From an uncultured Christensenella sp. (GTDB lineage: Bacteria > Bacillota_A > Clostridia > Christensenellales > Borkfalkiaceae), in assembly GCA_910579295.1 (NCBI GenBank), contig CAJTTC010000005.1, forward strand, positions 62,001 through 126,000: a DNA stretch of 64,000 nt, in the 5' to 3' direction. The translations under genes and the position numbers were made by a program. Every line of letters starts with the position of its first letter. Position 1 is the first letter of the stretch. Of the stretch, positions 24,272 to 33,189 are shown piece by piece. A model generated the notes under the pieces. That model saw only the letters and a list, made by a program, of their open reading frames with translations. It made no database searches and was not told where the DNA came from.

Positions 24272-24661
24272 TTAAATCTTCTTCGCGTCGAGCACGACGG
24301 TAATGTGGCTTGTTCTCTTTAAGATAGCGTGTCCGCGTCCCTTGGATACGGGCTGCATTCTCTTTAAGTGAGGACCGCCGTTCGCATAAGCTTCGGCAAC
24401 TACAAGATCGCCTCTGTCCATGCCCTGATTGTGCTCTGCGTTAGCCGCCGCGGAAAGAAGTACCTTCTTGACCTCTTCGCTACCGCCCTTGTTGCAGTAG
24501 GTAAGAATTGCGGACGCTTCCTCAACGCTCTTGCCCCTGATAAGAGCGAGAACCGTTCTCACTTTGTAGGGGGATATTCTGACGTATTTAGCCGTTGCGT
24601 AAGGACGCTTATCCTTGGTTGCGGCAATTTTTTCGGTCTTTTCTTTCATATTTTTTGCCAT
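24272..24661 (-). CDS. rplV: Ribosomal protein uL22
   Basis: A 129-residue protein lining the exit tunnel. KYVRISPYKVRTVLALIRGK and AYANGGPHLKRMQPVSKGRG are typical. AAGGAGAG precedes the first ATG. Confidence 0.98.
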   Translation of the reverse strand: MAKNMKEKTEKIAATKDKRPYATAKYVRISPYKVRTVLALIRGKSVEEASAILTYCNKGGSEEVKKVLLSAAANAEHNQGMDRGDLVVAEAYANGGPHLKRMQPVSKGRGHAILKRTSHITVVLDAKKI

Positions 24662-24675
24662 AACTTAAACTCTCC

Positions 24676-24948
24676 TTACTTCTTCGTCGTCTTTGCCGCG
24701 TGACCCTTGAACGTTCTGGTGGGAGCGAACTCGCCGAGCTTGCAGCCTACCATATCTTCAGTAACATACACGGGAACGTGCTTTCTGCCGTCGTATACGG
24801 CTATTGTGTGACCGACCATCTGGGGGAATATAGTTGATGCTCTGGACCAGGTCTTGACAACCTTCTTCTCGCCCGCCGCGTTCATCGCTTCTATTCTCGA
24901 CATAAGCCTTTCTTCTGCGTAAGGCCCTTTCTTAACGCTTCTTGACAT
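24676..24948 (-). CDS. rpsS: Ribosomal protein uS19
   Basis: A 90-residue protein of the 30S head. MSRSVKKGPYAEERLMSRIE, RASTIFPQMVGHTIAVYDGR and GEFAPTRTFKGHA are typical. Confidence 0.98.
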   Translation of the reverse strand: MSRSVKKGPYAEERLMSRIEAMNAAGEKKVVKTWSRASTIFPQMVGHTIAVYDGRKHVPVYVTEDMVGCKLGEFAPTRTFKGHAAKTTKK

Positions 24949-24963
24949 TTAACTATTCCTCCT

Positions 24964-25788
24964 TTAATTAATTCTCTTTAAGATATACTTCGAAGACGTG
25001 TTCTTCTTTCTCGTCTTATAACCCAATGCAGGCTTGCCCCAAGGGGTCATAGGACCGGCATGTCCCACCGGACACTTTCCCTCGCCGCCTCCATGAGGGT
25101 GGTCGTTGGGGTTCATGACCGAACCTCTTACGGTAGGTCTTGTGCCGAGGTATCTCGTCTTACCTGCCTTACCGAGGTGTACTATCTCGTGTTCGAGGTT
25201 GCCTACCTGACCGATAGTCGCTCTGCACTTGATTGAAACAAGACGCATTTCGCCCGAAGGCATTTTCAAGGTTGCATACGCGCCCTCTTTTGCCATAATC
25301 TGCGCGGAGATGCCCGCCGCTCTCGCTATCTGAGCGCCCTTGCCGGGTTGAAGCTCGATTGCGTGTACGACAGTACCTACGGGGATATCAGCAAGCGCGA
25401 GCGCGTTGCCCGCCTTGATATCGGCAGTAGCACCTGAAATAACCTTGTCGCCCACGTTGAGCCCTACGGGTGCGAGAATGTATCTCTTCTCGCCGTCGGC
25501 ATACGAAAGCAAAGCTATGTTAGCAGACCTGTTGGGGTCGTACTGAATGGATATTACCTTTGCGGGAATGCCGTCTTTATTTCTCTTGAAGTCTATTATT
25601 CTGTACTTAACTCTGTTGCCGCCGCCGATGTGACGAACGGTAATTTTGCCCGTATTGTTTCTGCCGCCCGTCTTTCTCTTGTCGTGAAGCAGGCTTCTCT
25701 CGGGCTTATCTCCCGACAGCTCCTCCCTTGCGAGCACCGTCATAAAGCGGCGCGAAGGGGACGTGGGTCTAAATCTCTTGATTGCCAT
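24964..25788 (-). CDS. rplB: Ribosomal protein uL2
   Basis: A 274-residue protein needed for subunit joining and peptidyl transfer. GRNNTGKITVRHIGGGNRVK and VRGSVMNPNDHPHGGGEGK (with the conserved histidine) are typical. Confidence 0.98.
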   Translation of the reverse strand: MAIKRFRPTSPSRRFMTVLAREELSGDKPERSLLHDKRKTGGRNNTGKITVRHIGGGNRVKYRIIDFKRNKDGIPAKVISIQYDPNRSANIALLSYADGEKRYILAPVGLNVGDKVISGATADIKAGNALALADIPVGTVVHAIELQPGKGAQIARAAGISAQIMAKEGAYATLKMPSGEMRLVSIKCRATIGQVGNLEHEIVHLGKAGKTRYLGTRPTVRGSVMNPNDHPHGGGEGKCPVGHAGPMTPWGKPALGYKTRKKNTSSKYILKRIN

Positions 25789-25803
25789 TTTCTATTCCTC
25801 CTA

Positions 25804-26094
25804 TCAGGACAGCGAATCAAAGAACTCGATAGTCTTTGAATCTGCCTTGAGCTGAACGATAGCCTTCTTGTAGTCGGGCGTATATCCCTCGTTCCTGCCC
25901 ATACGCTTTAACTTGCCCTTGCAGTTTACGGTGTTCACGCTTGCAACCTGAACGCCGAAAAGCTTTTCAACGGCGAGCTTAATCGCGGTCTTGTTTGCCG
26001 ACTTAGCAACGATGAACGTGTACTTCTTGTCGGTTATTCCGTCGTAACCCTTTTCTGTGAGAAGGGGTTTAATAATGATGTCCTGTGCTAACAT
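25804..26094 (-). CDS. rplW: Ribosomal protein uL23
   Basis: A 96-residue exit-tunnel protein that docks the signal recognition particle and trigger factor. IIKPLLTEKGYDGITDKKYT and VNTVNCKGKLKRMGR are typical. Its ATG shares one base with the rplD stop (TAATG). Confidence 0.98.
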   Translation of the reverse strand: MLAQDIIIKPLLTEKGYDGITDKKYTFIVAKSANKTAIKLAVEKLFGVQVASVNTVNCKGKLKRMGRNEGYTPDYKKAIVQLKADSKTIEFFDSLS

Positions 26095-26720
26095 TACTCT
26101 CCGTAAGCCTCCTCGATTCTTTTGACGGCAGCCTTGGTAAGAACGACCTTTGCGTTGGCTACCACCTCGTATACGGATAACTGCTCTACGGGGAGGGTTG
26201 CAAGCTGTTCGAGGTTTCTTGCAGCGAGAACAACCTTTTCGTCCGCCTTATCCATATATATAATAGCGCTCTTATCAAGCTTTAACGCCTTCCGGAACGC
26301 CGCCATCTCCTTCGTCTTGCCTTCCTTTACGCTGAGCTGGTCTATTACGACAACCTCGCCGTCGGCAACCTTCTTTGAAAGTGCGGAAATGAGCGCAGCC
26401 GTCTTTGCCTTCTTGTTCATATCCTTGGAGAAGTCGCGGCTCTTGGGTGCGAACACTACGCCGCCCTTGATCCATTGCGGGGCGCGGATAGATCCTTGCC
26501 TTGCGTTTCCGGTTCCCTTCTGTCTCCAGGGCTTTCTGCCGCCGCCGCGCACTTCCGTACGGGTGAGGGTCGACTTCGTTCCCTGTCTGTCGTTGGCAAG
26601 TCTTGTAACGACCGCCTGATGAATGAGCTCTTCTCTGTATTCGGCGCCGAAGACCTTGTCGCTCAGCTTCATCGTGCCTGCTTCAGTGCCGTCCATCTTA
26701 TATACTTTAATGCTGGGCAT
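26094..26720 (-). CDS. rplD: Ribosomal protein uL4
   Basis: A 208-residue protein; in Escherichia coli L4 also represses the S10 operon. NDRQGTKSTLTRTEVRGGGR, KPWRQKGTGNARQGSIRAPQ and GGVVFAPKSRDF are typical. Confidence 0.98.
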   Translation of the reverse strand: MPSIKVYKMDGTEAGTMKLSDKVFGAEYREELIHQAVVTRLANDRQGTKSTLTRTEVRGGGRKPWRQKGTGNARQGSIRAPQWIKGGVVFAPKSRDFSKDMNKKAKTAALISALSKKVADGEVVVIDQLSVKEGKTKEMAAFRKALKLDKSAIIYMDKADEKVVLAARNLEQLATLPVEQLSVYEVVANAKVVLTKAAVKRIEEAYGE

Positions 26721-26734
26721 TTCTTTCGTCCTCC

Positions 26735-27364
26735 TTATTTAACGGTATCGTTAATGGTAACGATGCTTCCGTCAGGACCGGGAACTGAACCCTTTACAAG
26801 AATGCAGTTTCTTTCCACGTCCACTCTGACGATTTCGAGGTTCTGAACGGTTACGTTATCGCAACCGTACTGACCCGCGAGGTGCTTGTTTTTGAATACT
26901 CTCGAAGGCGAGCTGTTCGCGCCCATTGAGCCGGGCTCTCTGTGAACGGGGCCGACGCCGTGAGTTTCCTTTAGGCGGTGCTGATTCCATCTCTTGATTA
27001 CGCCGCTGTAACCGTGCCCCTTGCTTACGCCGTGAGCGTCGACTCTGTCGCCCGCCGCAAACACGTCCGCCTTGACTTCGCCGCCGACCGCATAGGTTGA
27101 AAGGTCGTCAAGTCTGAATTCTTTGAGCACTTTGCAGGGCTTAACTCCTGCCTTCTTGAACTGTCCGAGTTCGGGCTTTGTGAGCGCCTTTTCGGTCGTT
27201 TCACCAAAACCGAGTTTCAGAGCGGCATAGCCGTCTTTCTCAACAGTTTTGATTTGTACCACAGGACAGGGACCTGCCTGCAATACCGTGACGGGGATTA
27301 CTTTCCCCTCCGCCGTAAAAATTTGCGTCATTCCCTCTTTACGGCAGATGATTGCTTTATTCAT
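26735..27364 (-). CDS. rplC: Ribosomal protein uL3
   Basis: A 209-residue assembly protein. MNKAIICRKEGMTQIFTAEG and KGHGYSGVIKRWNQHRLKET are typical. The 113-base gap before it holds a possible AGATACC/GGTATCT stem followed by GGAGGA. Confidence 0.98.
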   Translation of the reverse strand: MNKAIICRKEGMTQIFTAEGKVIPVTVLQAGPCPVVQIKTVEKDGYAALKLGFGETTEKALTKPELGQFKKAGVKPCKVLKEFRLDDLSTYAVGGEVKADVFAAGDRVDAHGVSKGHGYSGVIKRWNQHRLKETHGVGPVHREPGSMGANSSPSRVFKNKHLAGQYGCDNVTVQNLEIVRVDVERNCILVKGSVPGPDGSIVTINDTVK

Positions 27365-27477
27365 TGATAAAGTTCCTCCGATATTTTTTTATTTTTTCAG
27401 ATACCGCGCTCCGCCGTCCCGCCGTTACCGTCGTCCGCTTTGCGTTGGGTATCTATATTGGTTAATTAACAATCAGC

Positions 27478-27777
27478 TCAGAGCTTGATTTTGATATCTA
27501 CACCCGCGGGAAGGTGAACGGTGTCGAGAAGCTTCGCGTTGGGAGTATAGATGTCTATAATTCTCTTATAGGTTCTCTGCTCGAACTGCTCTCTGCTGTC
27601 CTTGTACTTATGCGGACAACGCAAAATAGTGATAACTTCTCTTTCCGTGGGAAGGGGAATAGGTCCCGATATCTTTGCGCCGCTCTTCTTCATTGTCTCT
27701 ACGATACGGGAAGCCGCAAGGTCTACAAGCTCGTGATCGTAAGCCGCAAGTTTAATTCTGATTTTCTGTCCTGCCAT
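27478..27777 (-). CDS. rpsJ: Ribosomal protein uS10
   Basis: A 99-residue protein of the 30S head, which also acts in transcription antitermination with NusB. IRIKLAAYDHELVDLAASRI and GPIPLPTEREVITILRCPHK are typical. AAAGGAGA precedes the ATG. It is the first gene of the S10-spc-alpha cluster. Confidence 0.98.
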   Translation of the reverse strand: MAGQKIRIKLAAYDHELVDLAASRIVETMKKSGAKISGPIPLPTEREVITILRCPHKYKDSREQFEQRTYKRIIDIYTPNAKLLDTVHLPAGVDIKIKL

Positions 27778-28015
27778 GATTTTCTCCTTTTTATACTAAC
27801 AAAATTTTCATTTTACGCGTCAACTTATCCGTGTGTATCGCGGCGACTGTTTTTAAAAACACCGACCGAGCGGCGTTTGCACAAATCAGCCACGGTTAGT
27901 CGCAGGGGTCTAAGCCCCTACATTTGTCGGCGTAAATTATCTTCTCCCGCGGGTTTGAACGGGGGTTTAAAGTAACTTTACGCTTCATCCCAATACACGC
28001 CTTTTTTAAACGCGC
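27778..28015 (-). promoter_or_regulatory. Structured 5' leader of the S10 cluster
   Basis: About 240 untranslated bases lie between the consensus promoter and rpsJ. They include a AGGGG-CTTAGA-CCCCT hairpin and GC-rich segments that could pair. Autoregulatory leaders before rpsJ are known in several bacteria (L4-dependent in E. coli), but whether this one works that way cannot be seen. No coding gene is found. Confidence 0.5.
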
Positions 28016-28021
28016 TTAACT

Positions 28022-28050
28022 ATTATATAAAAACCGAATAACTTTGTCAA
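28022..28050 (-). promoter_or_regulatory. Perfect-consensus promoter of the S10 cluster
   Basis: TTGACA (complement of 28045-28050), a 17-bp spacer and TATAAT (complement of 28022-28027). It is an exact match to the sigma-A consensus, as expected for about thirty ribosomal and secretion genes. Confidence 0.88.
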
Positions 28051-28500
28051 CGGTTTGAAGGCATTTTTTTACCGAAAAATACCCGTTTTTGATTAAAATA
28101 CCGCCGTTTTGCCCCGTTTTAGCCTCTCCGTCCTCAAACTTGTGCCAACGTCCGCTCTCCGCCACAATATATTGACGTTTTTGCGCTTTTTAATACGAAA
28201 ATCGGGGGCAAACTTACCCGTCCGCCCCTTTAAAAATATATGTATAATATTTTTGAATACCAAAACCGCAAATGTTATATAACACTCTGTTTGTAATTTT
28301 TTGACAAAATTTTTTGTTAACTTCTTACATATTAGCTATTTATAACAATTTCGAGCTTGCTTCCACGCCGATAGTACTTTTCCCGCAATCAACGTATTTA
28401 AGGTCGTCGGTTCGGCGCAACTCAATAAACATAGCGGCAATAAACGCGCTTTTAACTTCAAGTGTTAAAGCAGTTTGTCTTTTTTTAAAAAAGGGTCTTG
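28051..28500. other. Gene-free region between divergent S10 and EF-G-like promoters
   Basis: About 450 bases without a convincing gene: one 93-codon frame crosses it but has no ribosome binding site and runs over the EF-G-like promoter. The only structured element I see is the perfect 12-base palindrome TGTTATATAACA near 28274-28285, which could be an operator or chance in AT-rich DNA. Confidence 0.5.
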
Positions 28501-28530
28501 AAAACGGCGGTTATATATATTATAATGTAT
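28501..28530 (+). promoter_or_regulatory. Promoter of the EF-G-like gene
   Basis: TTGAAA, a 17-bp spacer and TATAAT, with the -10 box ending about 40 bases before ATG 28570. AAGGGG lies eight bases before the ATG. Confidence 0.7.
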
Positions 28531-28569
28531 ATATAGGCGGGCAAAAGTCCGCGATAAGGGGTTTTTTAT

Positions 28570-30621
28570 ATGAGCATTACAGCAAAGGAAATTAAGAACA
28601 TAGCCATAATAGGACACAGCGGCGAGGGCAAGACAACGCTATGCGAGGCTATGCTATTCAACGCGCAGGCGACGGACAGAATGGGTAAGGTGGAAAACGG
28701 GACGACCGTTATGGACTACGACGAGGCTGAAAAAGCCAAAAAGATGTCCGTTTACACCTCGGTTGCGCACCTTACGTGGAAGGGAATTAAAATAAATATT
28801 TTAGACTTGCCCGGATTTTACGACTTCGAGGGCGAGCGCCACGAGGGGCTTACGGCTTGCGGCGGCGCGGTTCTTGTAATAGGAGCTAACGGCGTACTCC
28901 CCATAGGCGCGGAGAGCGTTGTCGATTACTGCCTTAAACTCGGCAAGCCGCTCGTCATATTTATAAACGGAATGGATAAGCCCACCGCCGACTATGCGGG
29001 AACGATTGCCGCGCTGAGGGCTAAGTACGCGGGTAAGCTCGCACCCATTCAGATACCTATAATGCAGGACGGCAAGATGACGGGCTACATAAACGCCATA
29101 CAGGAGCGCGCGTACGAATTTTCGACGAGCGGGCCTAAGGAAATCGACGTGCCCGACAGCCTTAAAGAGCAAATGGACGAAATGCAGGACAGACTTGTCG
29201 AAACGGCGGCGGAAAACGACGACGTGCTGTTGGATAAGTACTTCGAGCAGGGCGGACTGACCAAGGCGGACGCCGTGCACGGCATAAGAAAGGGCATTGC
29301 GACGGGCAACGTTATCCCCGTAATGGCGGGCAGCGCAATAAACAACAGGGGCGTAATCAATCTTATGGACGAGATTGTCACCTATATGCCCACCGCCAAC
29401 GAGCGCAGAAGGCTTGCTACGGATATCGCCGCCGACGAGCTTATAACCGTAGAATGCGACGAAAATCAGCCGTTCGCCGCCCTTGTATACAAGACGGTGT
29501 ACGACTCTTACACGGGCAAGCTGAACTATATCAAGGTGTTGCGCGGCAAATTAAAGACGGGCGACGTCGTTTACAACTCCACCTCCGGCAAGGAAGAGCG
29601 CATAGGTCAGATATTCACGCTTGCCGGCAAGAAGTGCGAGCTTGTGACCGAGCTTACGGCGGGCGATTTGGGTGCGGTAAACAAGCTGACGGCTACCGAC
29701 ACAAACGACACGCTTTGCGCTTTGGGCACGAATATACAGTTCGACCCCGTGCATTTCCCCCGCCCCTGCCTGTCCCTATCCGTAAAGGCGGCGAACAAGG
29801 GCGAGGAAGACAAGGTCGTAGCGGGCTTGAACAAGATGCGCGAGGAGGACTACACCTTTGCCGTAACCAAGAACAACGAAACGGGCGAGCTTATTCTGAG
29901 CGGGCAGGGCGAAACGCACATAGAGCTACTCTGCGCAAAATTGAAGAGCCGCTTCGGCATAGCTACGGTTTTAGGCGAGCCGAAAATCCCCTATCGCGAA
30001 ACCATACGCGCGACGGCTACCGCCGAGGGCAAGCACAAAAAGCAATCGGGCGGACACGGACAGTACGGGCACTGCAAGGTGCGCTTCGAGCCGTGCGAGA
30101 GCGAATTCGAGTTTGTAGACGAGGTTGTGGGCGGAGCCGTGCCCCGTCAGTACATACCCTCCGTTGACAAGGGACTGCGCGAGTGCCTTTCGAGAGGCGT
30201 GCTTGCGGGCTTCCCCGTGACGGGCGTGCGCGCGGTGCTGTTCGACGGCAGTTATCACGACGTGGACTCCTCCGAAATGGCGTTCAAAGCGGCGGCGGCT
30301 CTCGCCTTCCGCGAGGGAATTAAAAAAGCCTCTCCCGTTCTCTTAGAGCCTATCGTCAGATTAAAGACCGCCGTTGCGGGCGAATACCTCGGCGCGGTTA
30401 TGGGCGATATTTCCAAGCGCCGCGGCAGGATTATAGAGAGCAACACGGAGGGCGATATAACGACCGTAATTGCCGAAGTGCCCCTCGCAGAGACGGCTAA
30501 GTACGCCACCGAGCTAAGGAGTATGACGCGCGGACAGGGCAAATTCTCCTCCGAATTTGTACGCTATGAGGAGCTGCCTCCCGCTCTTGCCGAAAAAGTT
30601 ATTGCGGCGAATAAGGATTAA
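28570..30621 (+). CDS. EF-G-like translation factor GTPase (divergent paralogue)
   Basis: A 683-residue protein with the five-domain layout of elongation factor G. The G1 loop is GHSGEGKTT (residues 14-22). The G3 motif reads DLPGFYDF where true EF-G has DTPGHVDF, so the catalytic histidine position is changed. G4 reads NGMDKP instead of NKMD. Domain IV carries SGGHGQYGHCKVRFEP, matching EF-G. This is the pattern of the EF-G-like group found beside a true EF-G in many bacteria; its role is not settled, and the changed histidine suggests slow or regulated GTP hydrolysis. It stands alone with its own promoter and terminator, away from rpsL-rpsG-tuf. Confidence 0.88.
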   Translation: MSITAKEIKNIAIIGHSGEGKTTLCEAMLFNAQATDRMGKVENGTTVMDYDEAEKAKKMSVYTSVAHLTWKGIKINILDLPGFYDFEGERHEGLTACGGAVLVIGANGVLPIGAESVVDYCLKLGKPLVIFINGMDKPTADYAGTIAALRAKYAGKLAPIQIPIMQDGKMTGYINAIQERAYEFSTSGPKEIDVPDSLKEQMDEMQDRLVETAAENDDVLLDKYFEQGGLTKADAVHGIRKGIATGNVIPVMAGSAINNRGVINLMDEIVTYMPTANERRRLATDIAADELITVECDENQPFAALVYKTVYDSYTGKLNYIKVLRGKLKTGDVVYNSTSGKEERIGQIFTLAGKKCELVTELTAGDLGAVNKLTATDTNDTLCALGTNIQFDPVHFPRPCLSLSVKAANKGEEDKVVAGLNKMREEDYTFAVTKNNETGELILSGQGETHIELLCAKLKSRFGIATVLGEPKIPYRETIRATATAEGKHKKQSGGHGQYGHCKVRFEPCESEFEFVDEVVGGAVPRQYIPSVDKGLRECLSRGVLAGFPVTGVRAVLFDGSYHDVDSSEMAFKAAAALAFREGIKKASPVLLEPIVRLKTAVAGEYLGAVMGDISKRRGRIIESNTEGDITTVIAEVPLAETAKYATELRSMTRGQGKFSSEFVRYEELPPALAEKVIAANKD

Positions 30622-30633
30622 AACATAATTATT

Positions 30634-30675
30634 TTTATCTTCGCGCAACGCTTGCGTTGCGCGAAGATTTATTTT
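30634..30675. terminator. Bidirectional terminator between the EF-G-like gene and icd
   Basis: A 15-bp perfect stem (30637-30651 with 30654-30668; arm ATCTTCGCGCAACGC) with T-rich flanks on both strands, between two convergent genes. Confidence 0.85.
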
Positions 30676-30723
30676 AATCATTGTTTTTCTTGACAAAATC
30701 GACTGCGCGGAGGCATTTATTTT

Positions 30724-31929
30724 TTAAAGATTTTCCGCAATCTTTTTTAAGAACGCCTCGCTGTCGAGCTTGACGGGAGTTACGCCCTCGCGGTGGAAAA
30801 GCGGAATTAAGTCGCCCGTCATATAGCCGCTCTCTATCGTGCCGACTGTAGCCGCCTCCAACCTCTTGGCAAAGTCCGCAAGTTCGGGTATACCGTCCAG
30901 CTCTCCCCTCTTTGCAAGCGCGCCCGTCCACGCCCAAATAGTAGCAACCGAGTTAGTCGAAGTGCTTTCGCCGTTTCTCCATTTATAGTAGTGCCGCGTT
31001 ACAGTGCCGTGCGCCGCCTCGTATTCGTACTTGCCGTCAGGCGATACGAGCACGCTCGACATCATTCCCAAAGAGCCGTAAGCCGTCGCAACCATATCGC
31101 TCATCACGTCGCCGTCATAATTCTTGCACACCCAGAGCACGCCGCCCTCCGAACGCATTATGCGCGCGACGATATCGTCGATAAGCGTGTACATATAATA
31201 AATGCCCGCCGCCTCGAAAGCCGACTTGTATTCGCTCTCGTAAATCTCCGCGAAGATATCCTTAAAGCGGTGGTCGTACGTCTTGGAAATAGTATCCTTA
31301 GCGCCCAGCCACATAGGAATTTTATTTTCCAGCGCATAATTGAAGCAGCTGCGGGCGAACGCCTCGATAGATTTATCCACGTTGTGCAAGCCCTGTACTA
31401 TGCCGTCGCCGTTAAAGGAATGAATGAGCTTGCGCTCGACTTCCCTGCCGCTCTTGTCGCACACTACAAGGTATGCGGTCTGTCCGTCCTCCACCCTGCT
31501 CTCAACCGAATTATATATATCGCCGTATGCGTGGCGGGCGAGCACAATGGGCTTCTTCCACCCGGGCACGTACGGAGTAATGCCGTTTACAAGAATGGGA
31601 GCGCGGAACACCGTGCCGTCCAGAATGCGGCGGATAGTGCCGTTGGGGCTCTTCCACATCTGTTTAAGGTTGTATTCCTTTACGCGCTGAGCATTGGGAG
31701 TTATGGTTGCGCACTTAACCGCAACGCCGTATCTCTTGGTTGCAAGCGCGCTCAGCTCGGTTACTCTGTCGTCCGTTCTGTCCCTCTCGGTAAGCCCCAA
31801 ATCGTAATATTCCGTCTTTAAATCGACGAACGGCTCTATTAAAATTTCCTTTATCCACTTCCACAAAACGCGAGTCATTTCGTCGCCGTCCATTTCGACA
31901 ATGGGCGTAGACATACGTATCTTTGACAT
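30724..31929 (-). CDS. icd: NADP-dependent isocitrate dehydrogenase (eukaryote-like dimeric type)
   Basis: Oxidatively decarboxylates isocitrate to 2-oxoglutarate with NADP. The 401 residues follow the homodimeric type II enzyme shared with eukaryotes rather than the E. coli type: PIVEMDGDEMTRVLWKWIKE at the start, SPNGTIRRILDGTVFRAPI with substrate-binding residues, LIDDIVARIMRSEGGVLWVC near residue 250, and EAAHGTVTRHYYKW. AGAGGT lies upstream of the ATG, and a TTGCAA-17-TAAAAT promoter precedes it. No other citrate-cycle gene is nearby, so it probably supplies 2-oxoglutarate and NADPH for biosynthesis. Confidence 0.95.
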   Translation of the reverse strand: MSKIRMSTPIVEMDGDEMTRVLWKWIKEILIEPFVDLKTEYYDLGLTERDRTDDRVTELSALATKRYGVAVKCATITPNAQRVKEYNLKQMWKSPNGTIRRILDGTVFRAPILVNGITPYVPGWKKPIVLARHAYGDIYNSVESRVEDGQTAYLVVCDKSGREVERKLIHSFNGDGIVQGLHNVDKSIEAFARSCFNYALENKIPMWLGAKDTISKTYDHRFKDIFAEIYESEYKSAFEAAGIYYMYTLIDDIVARIMRSEGGVLWVCKNYDGDVMSDMVATAYGSLGMMSSVLVSPDGKYEYEAAHGTVTRHYYKWRNGESTSTNSVATIWAWTGALAKRGELDGIPELADFAKRLEAATVGTIESGYMTGDLIPLFHREGVTPVKLDSEAFLKKIAENL

Positions 31930-31957
31930 TTAACCGTACCTCTTTACATTTTTTATT

Positions 31958-31986
31958 ATTTTACTATAAACCTGCCCGCGTTGCAA
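31958..31986 (-). promoter_or_regulatory. icd promoter
   Basis: TTGCAA (31981-31986), a 17-bp spacer and TAAAAT (complement of 31958-31963). Confidence 0.7.
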
Positions 31987-32026
31987 GTATTTTAACGGCT
32001 TGAATAATCTCACGTACGCTCAATAT

Positions 32027-32056
32027 AATCGGCGTGCTTAAAAAAACACGCCGATT
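32027..32056 (-). terminator. Hairpin after ddl, probable terminator
   Basis: AATCGGCGTG (32027-32036) pairs with CACGCCGATT (32047-32056). It starts four bases after the ddl stop codon; the T-run sits in the loop, and on the minus strand the tail is only moderately T-rich, so efficiency is uncertain. Confidence 0.55.
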
Positions 32057-32059
32057 TTT

Positions 32060-33160
32060 TTATTTAAGTTTGTTTCCGTGAGGGGTTAAATTGTTGAGTA
32101 TTCCCGTAGTTATGATTTTTTTGCCGCCGGCTTCGTCAAAGTCGGTTTGCGCCTGCTCGGTCAAGCCGCACAGCACTCCGTAAAAAGCCTTATAGCTATC
32201 CGACAGAAGATACTGCGAAAGCGACCCCGGGACGGTGTTTATCTCGCTGATATAGACGTTTTTACCGCTTATTATGTAGTCGAAACGCACTATCCCCCGC
32301 ATATTCAACGCCGTATATACGCGCGCCGTTTCCGCTCTTATCCCCTCCGCAATGCCTGCGTCGAGCTTAGCGGGGAACTGCCTTTTGCCGCCGCCCGTAT
32401 ACTTATCGTCGTACGAAAGAATATCGCCCGCGCCCGTCACCTCCTCGCACAACGAGGTTATAACCTGACCGTCGGAATAATACGCCGCGCAATTTATCTC
32501 CCTGCGGTTCTCCAAAAACTCCTCTATAAGCACCGAGCCGTCCAGCTCGAACGCCGTTTTAAGGGCGGCGGTGAGCTCCTCTTCGTCGTTACATCTGGCA
32601 ATGCCTATGCTCGACCCGAGCGTTGTCGGCTTGACGATTACGGGGTAGCCAAGCGCCGCCGCGCCAGCAATTGCCCCATTAATATCCCGCGAATAAACGT
32701 ATTTAGCCGTCTTTGCGCCCAAGCCCGCAAGCACGAGCTTCGTGTAGTATTTATCGAGAAACGCCGCGCTCTCGAACATTCCCGCGGATGCAAGCGGCAA
32801 TTTAAACAGAGCGCACGTTCCCGCAATCGCGCCGCCCTCGCCCGCGCCGCCGTGACAGCAGTTGAGTACGCAATCCACCTTGACCGCGCGCCTGGGTTTT
32901 CCGCTTTGACTTAACAGCACCGCGCCGCCCGTGCAAAATCCGCACAGAGCAAAGTCCTTATAGCCGCCGCGCTTGTAAATCGAAACGTCGGCGAGCTTTT
33001 CGTCGGCACGTATTACGCCGTCGTGGTCGATATATACGGGCAAAACGCTCTTGCCGCCCTTTTTAAGCACGTTGCAGACGAGCGCGCCCGTGATTACCGA
33101 CACTTCGTTCTCGCTTGAAACTCCGCCGAATATTACGGCGATATCGTAACTTTTTTGCAT
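32060..33160 (-). CDS. ddl: D-alanine--D-alanine ligase
   Basis: ATP-dependent synthesis of the D-Ala-D-Ala dipeptide for peptidoglycan. It has 366 residues from ATG 33160, where GGAGGTG lies eight bases upstream. VIFGGVSSENEVSVITG is the N-terminal substrate region, YPVIVKPTTLGSSIGIARC the ATP-grasp core, and VRFDYIISG...ISEINTVPGSL the metal-binding end. The upstream MurF-like gene acts in the next pathway step, and the repeat array at 33190-33470 separates the two. Confidence 0.96.
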   Translation of the reverse strand: MQKSYDIAVIFGGVSSENEVSVITGALVCNVLKKGGKSVLPVYIDHDGVIRADEKLADVSIYKRGGYKDFALCGFCTGGAVLLSQSGKPRRAVKVDCVLNCCHGGAGEGGAIAGTCALFKLPLASAGMFESAAFLDKYYTKLVLAGLGAKTAKYVYSRDINGAIAGAAALGYPVIVKPTTLGSSIGIARCNDEEELTAALKTAFELDGSVLIEEFLENRREINCAAYYSDGQVITSLCEEVTGAGDILSYDDKYTGGGKRQFPAKLDAGIAEGIRAETARVYTALNMRGIVRFDYIISGKNVYISEINTVPGSLSQYLLSDSYKAFYGVLCGLTEQAQTDFDEAGGKKIITTGILNNLTPHGNKLK

Positions 33161-33189
33161 AAAAAAACACCTCCGCAAAATATTTTTTC

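Noticed and set aside
28314..28595. 93-codon frame upstream of the EF-G-like gene
   Set aside because: It spans the promoter of the EF-G-like gene and overlaps its start, and has no ribosome binding site.
28570..30621. Housekeeping fusA
   Set aside because: The G3 and G4 motifs depart from true EF-G and the gene is not with rpsL, rpsG and tuf.
30991..31821. 276-codon frame opposite icd
   Set aside because: It is antisense to a highly conserved gene, has no ribosome binding site and a composition typical of shadow frames.
32147..32914. 255-codon frame opposite ddl
   Set aside because: Antisense shadow of a conserved gene, rich in Arg and Ala, without start signals.
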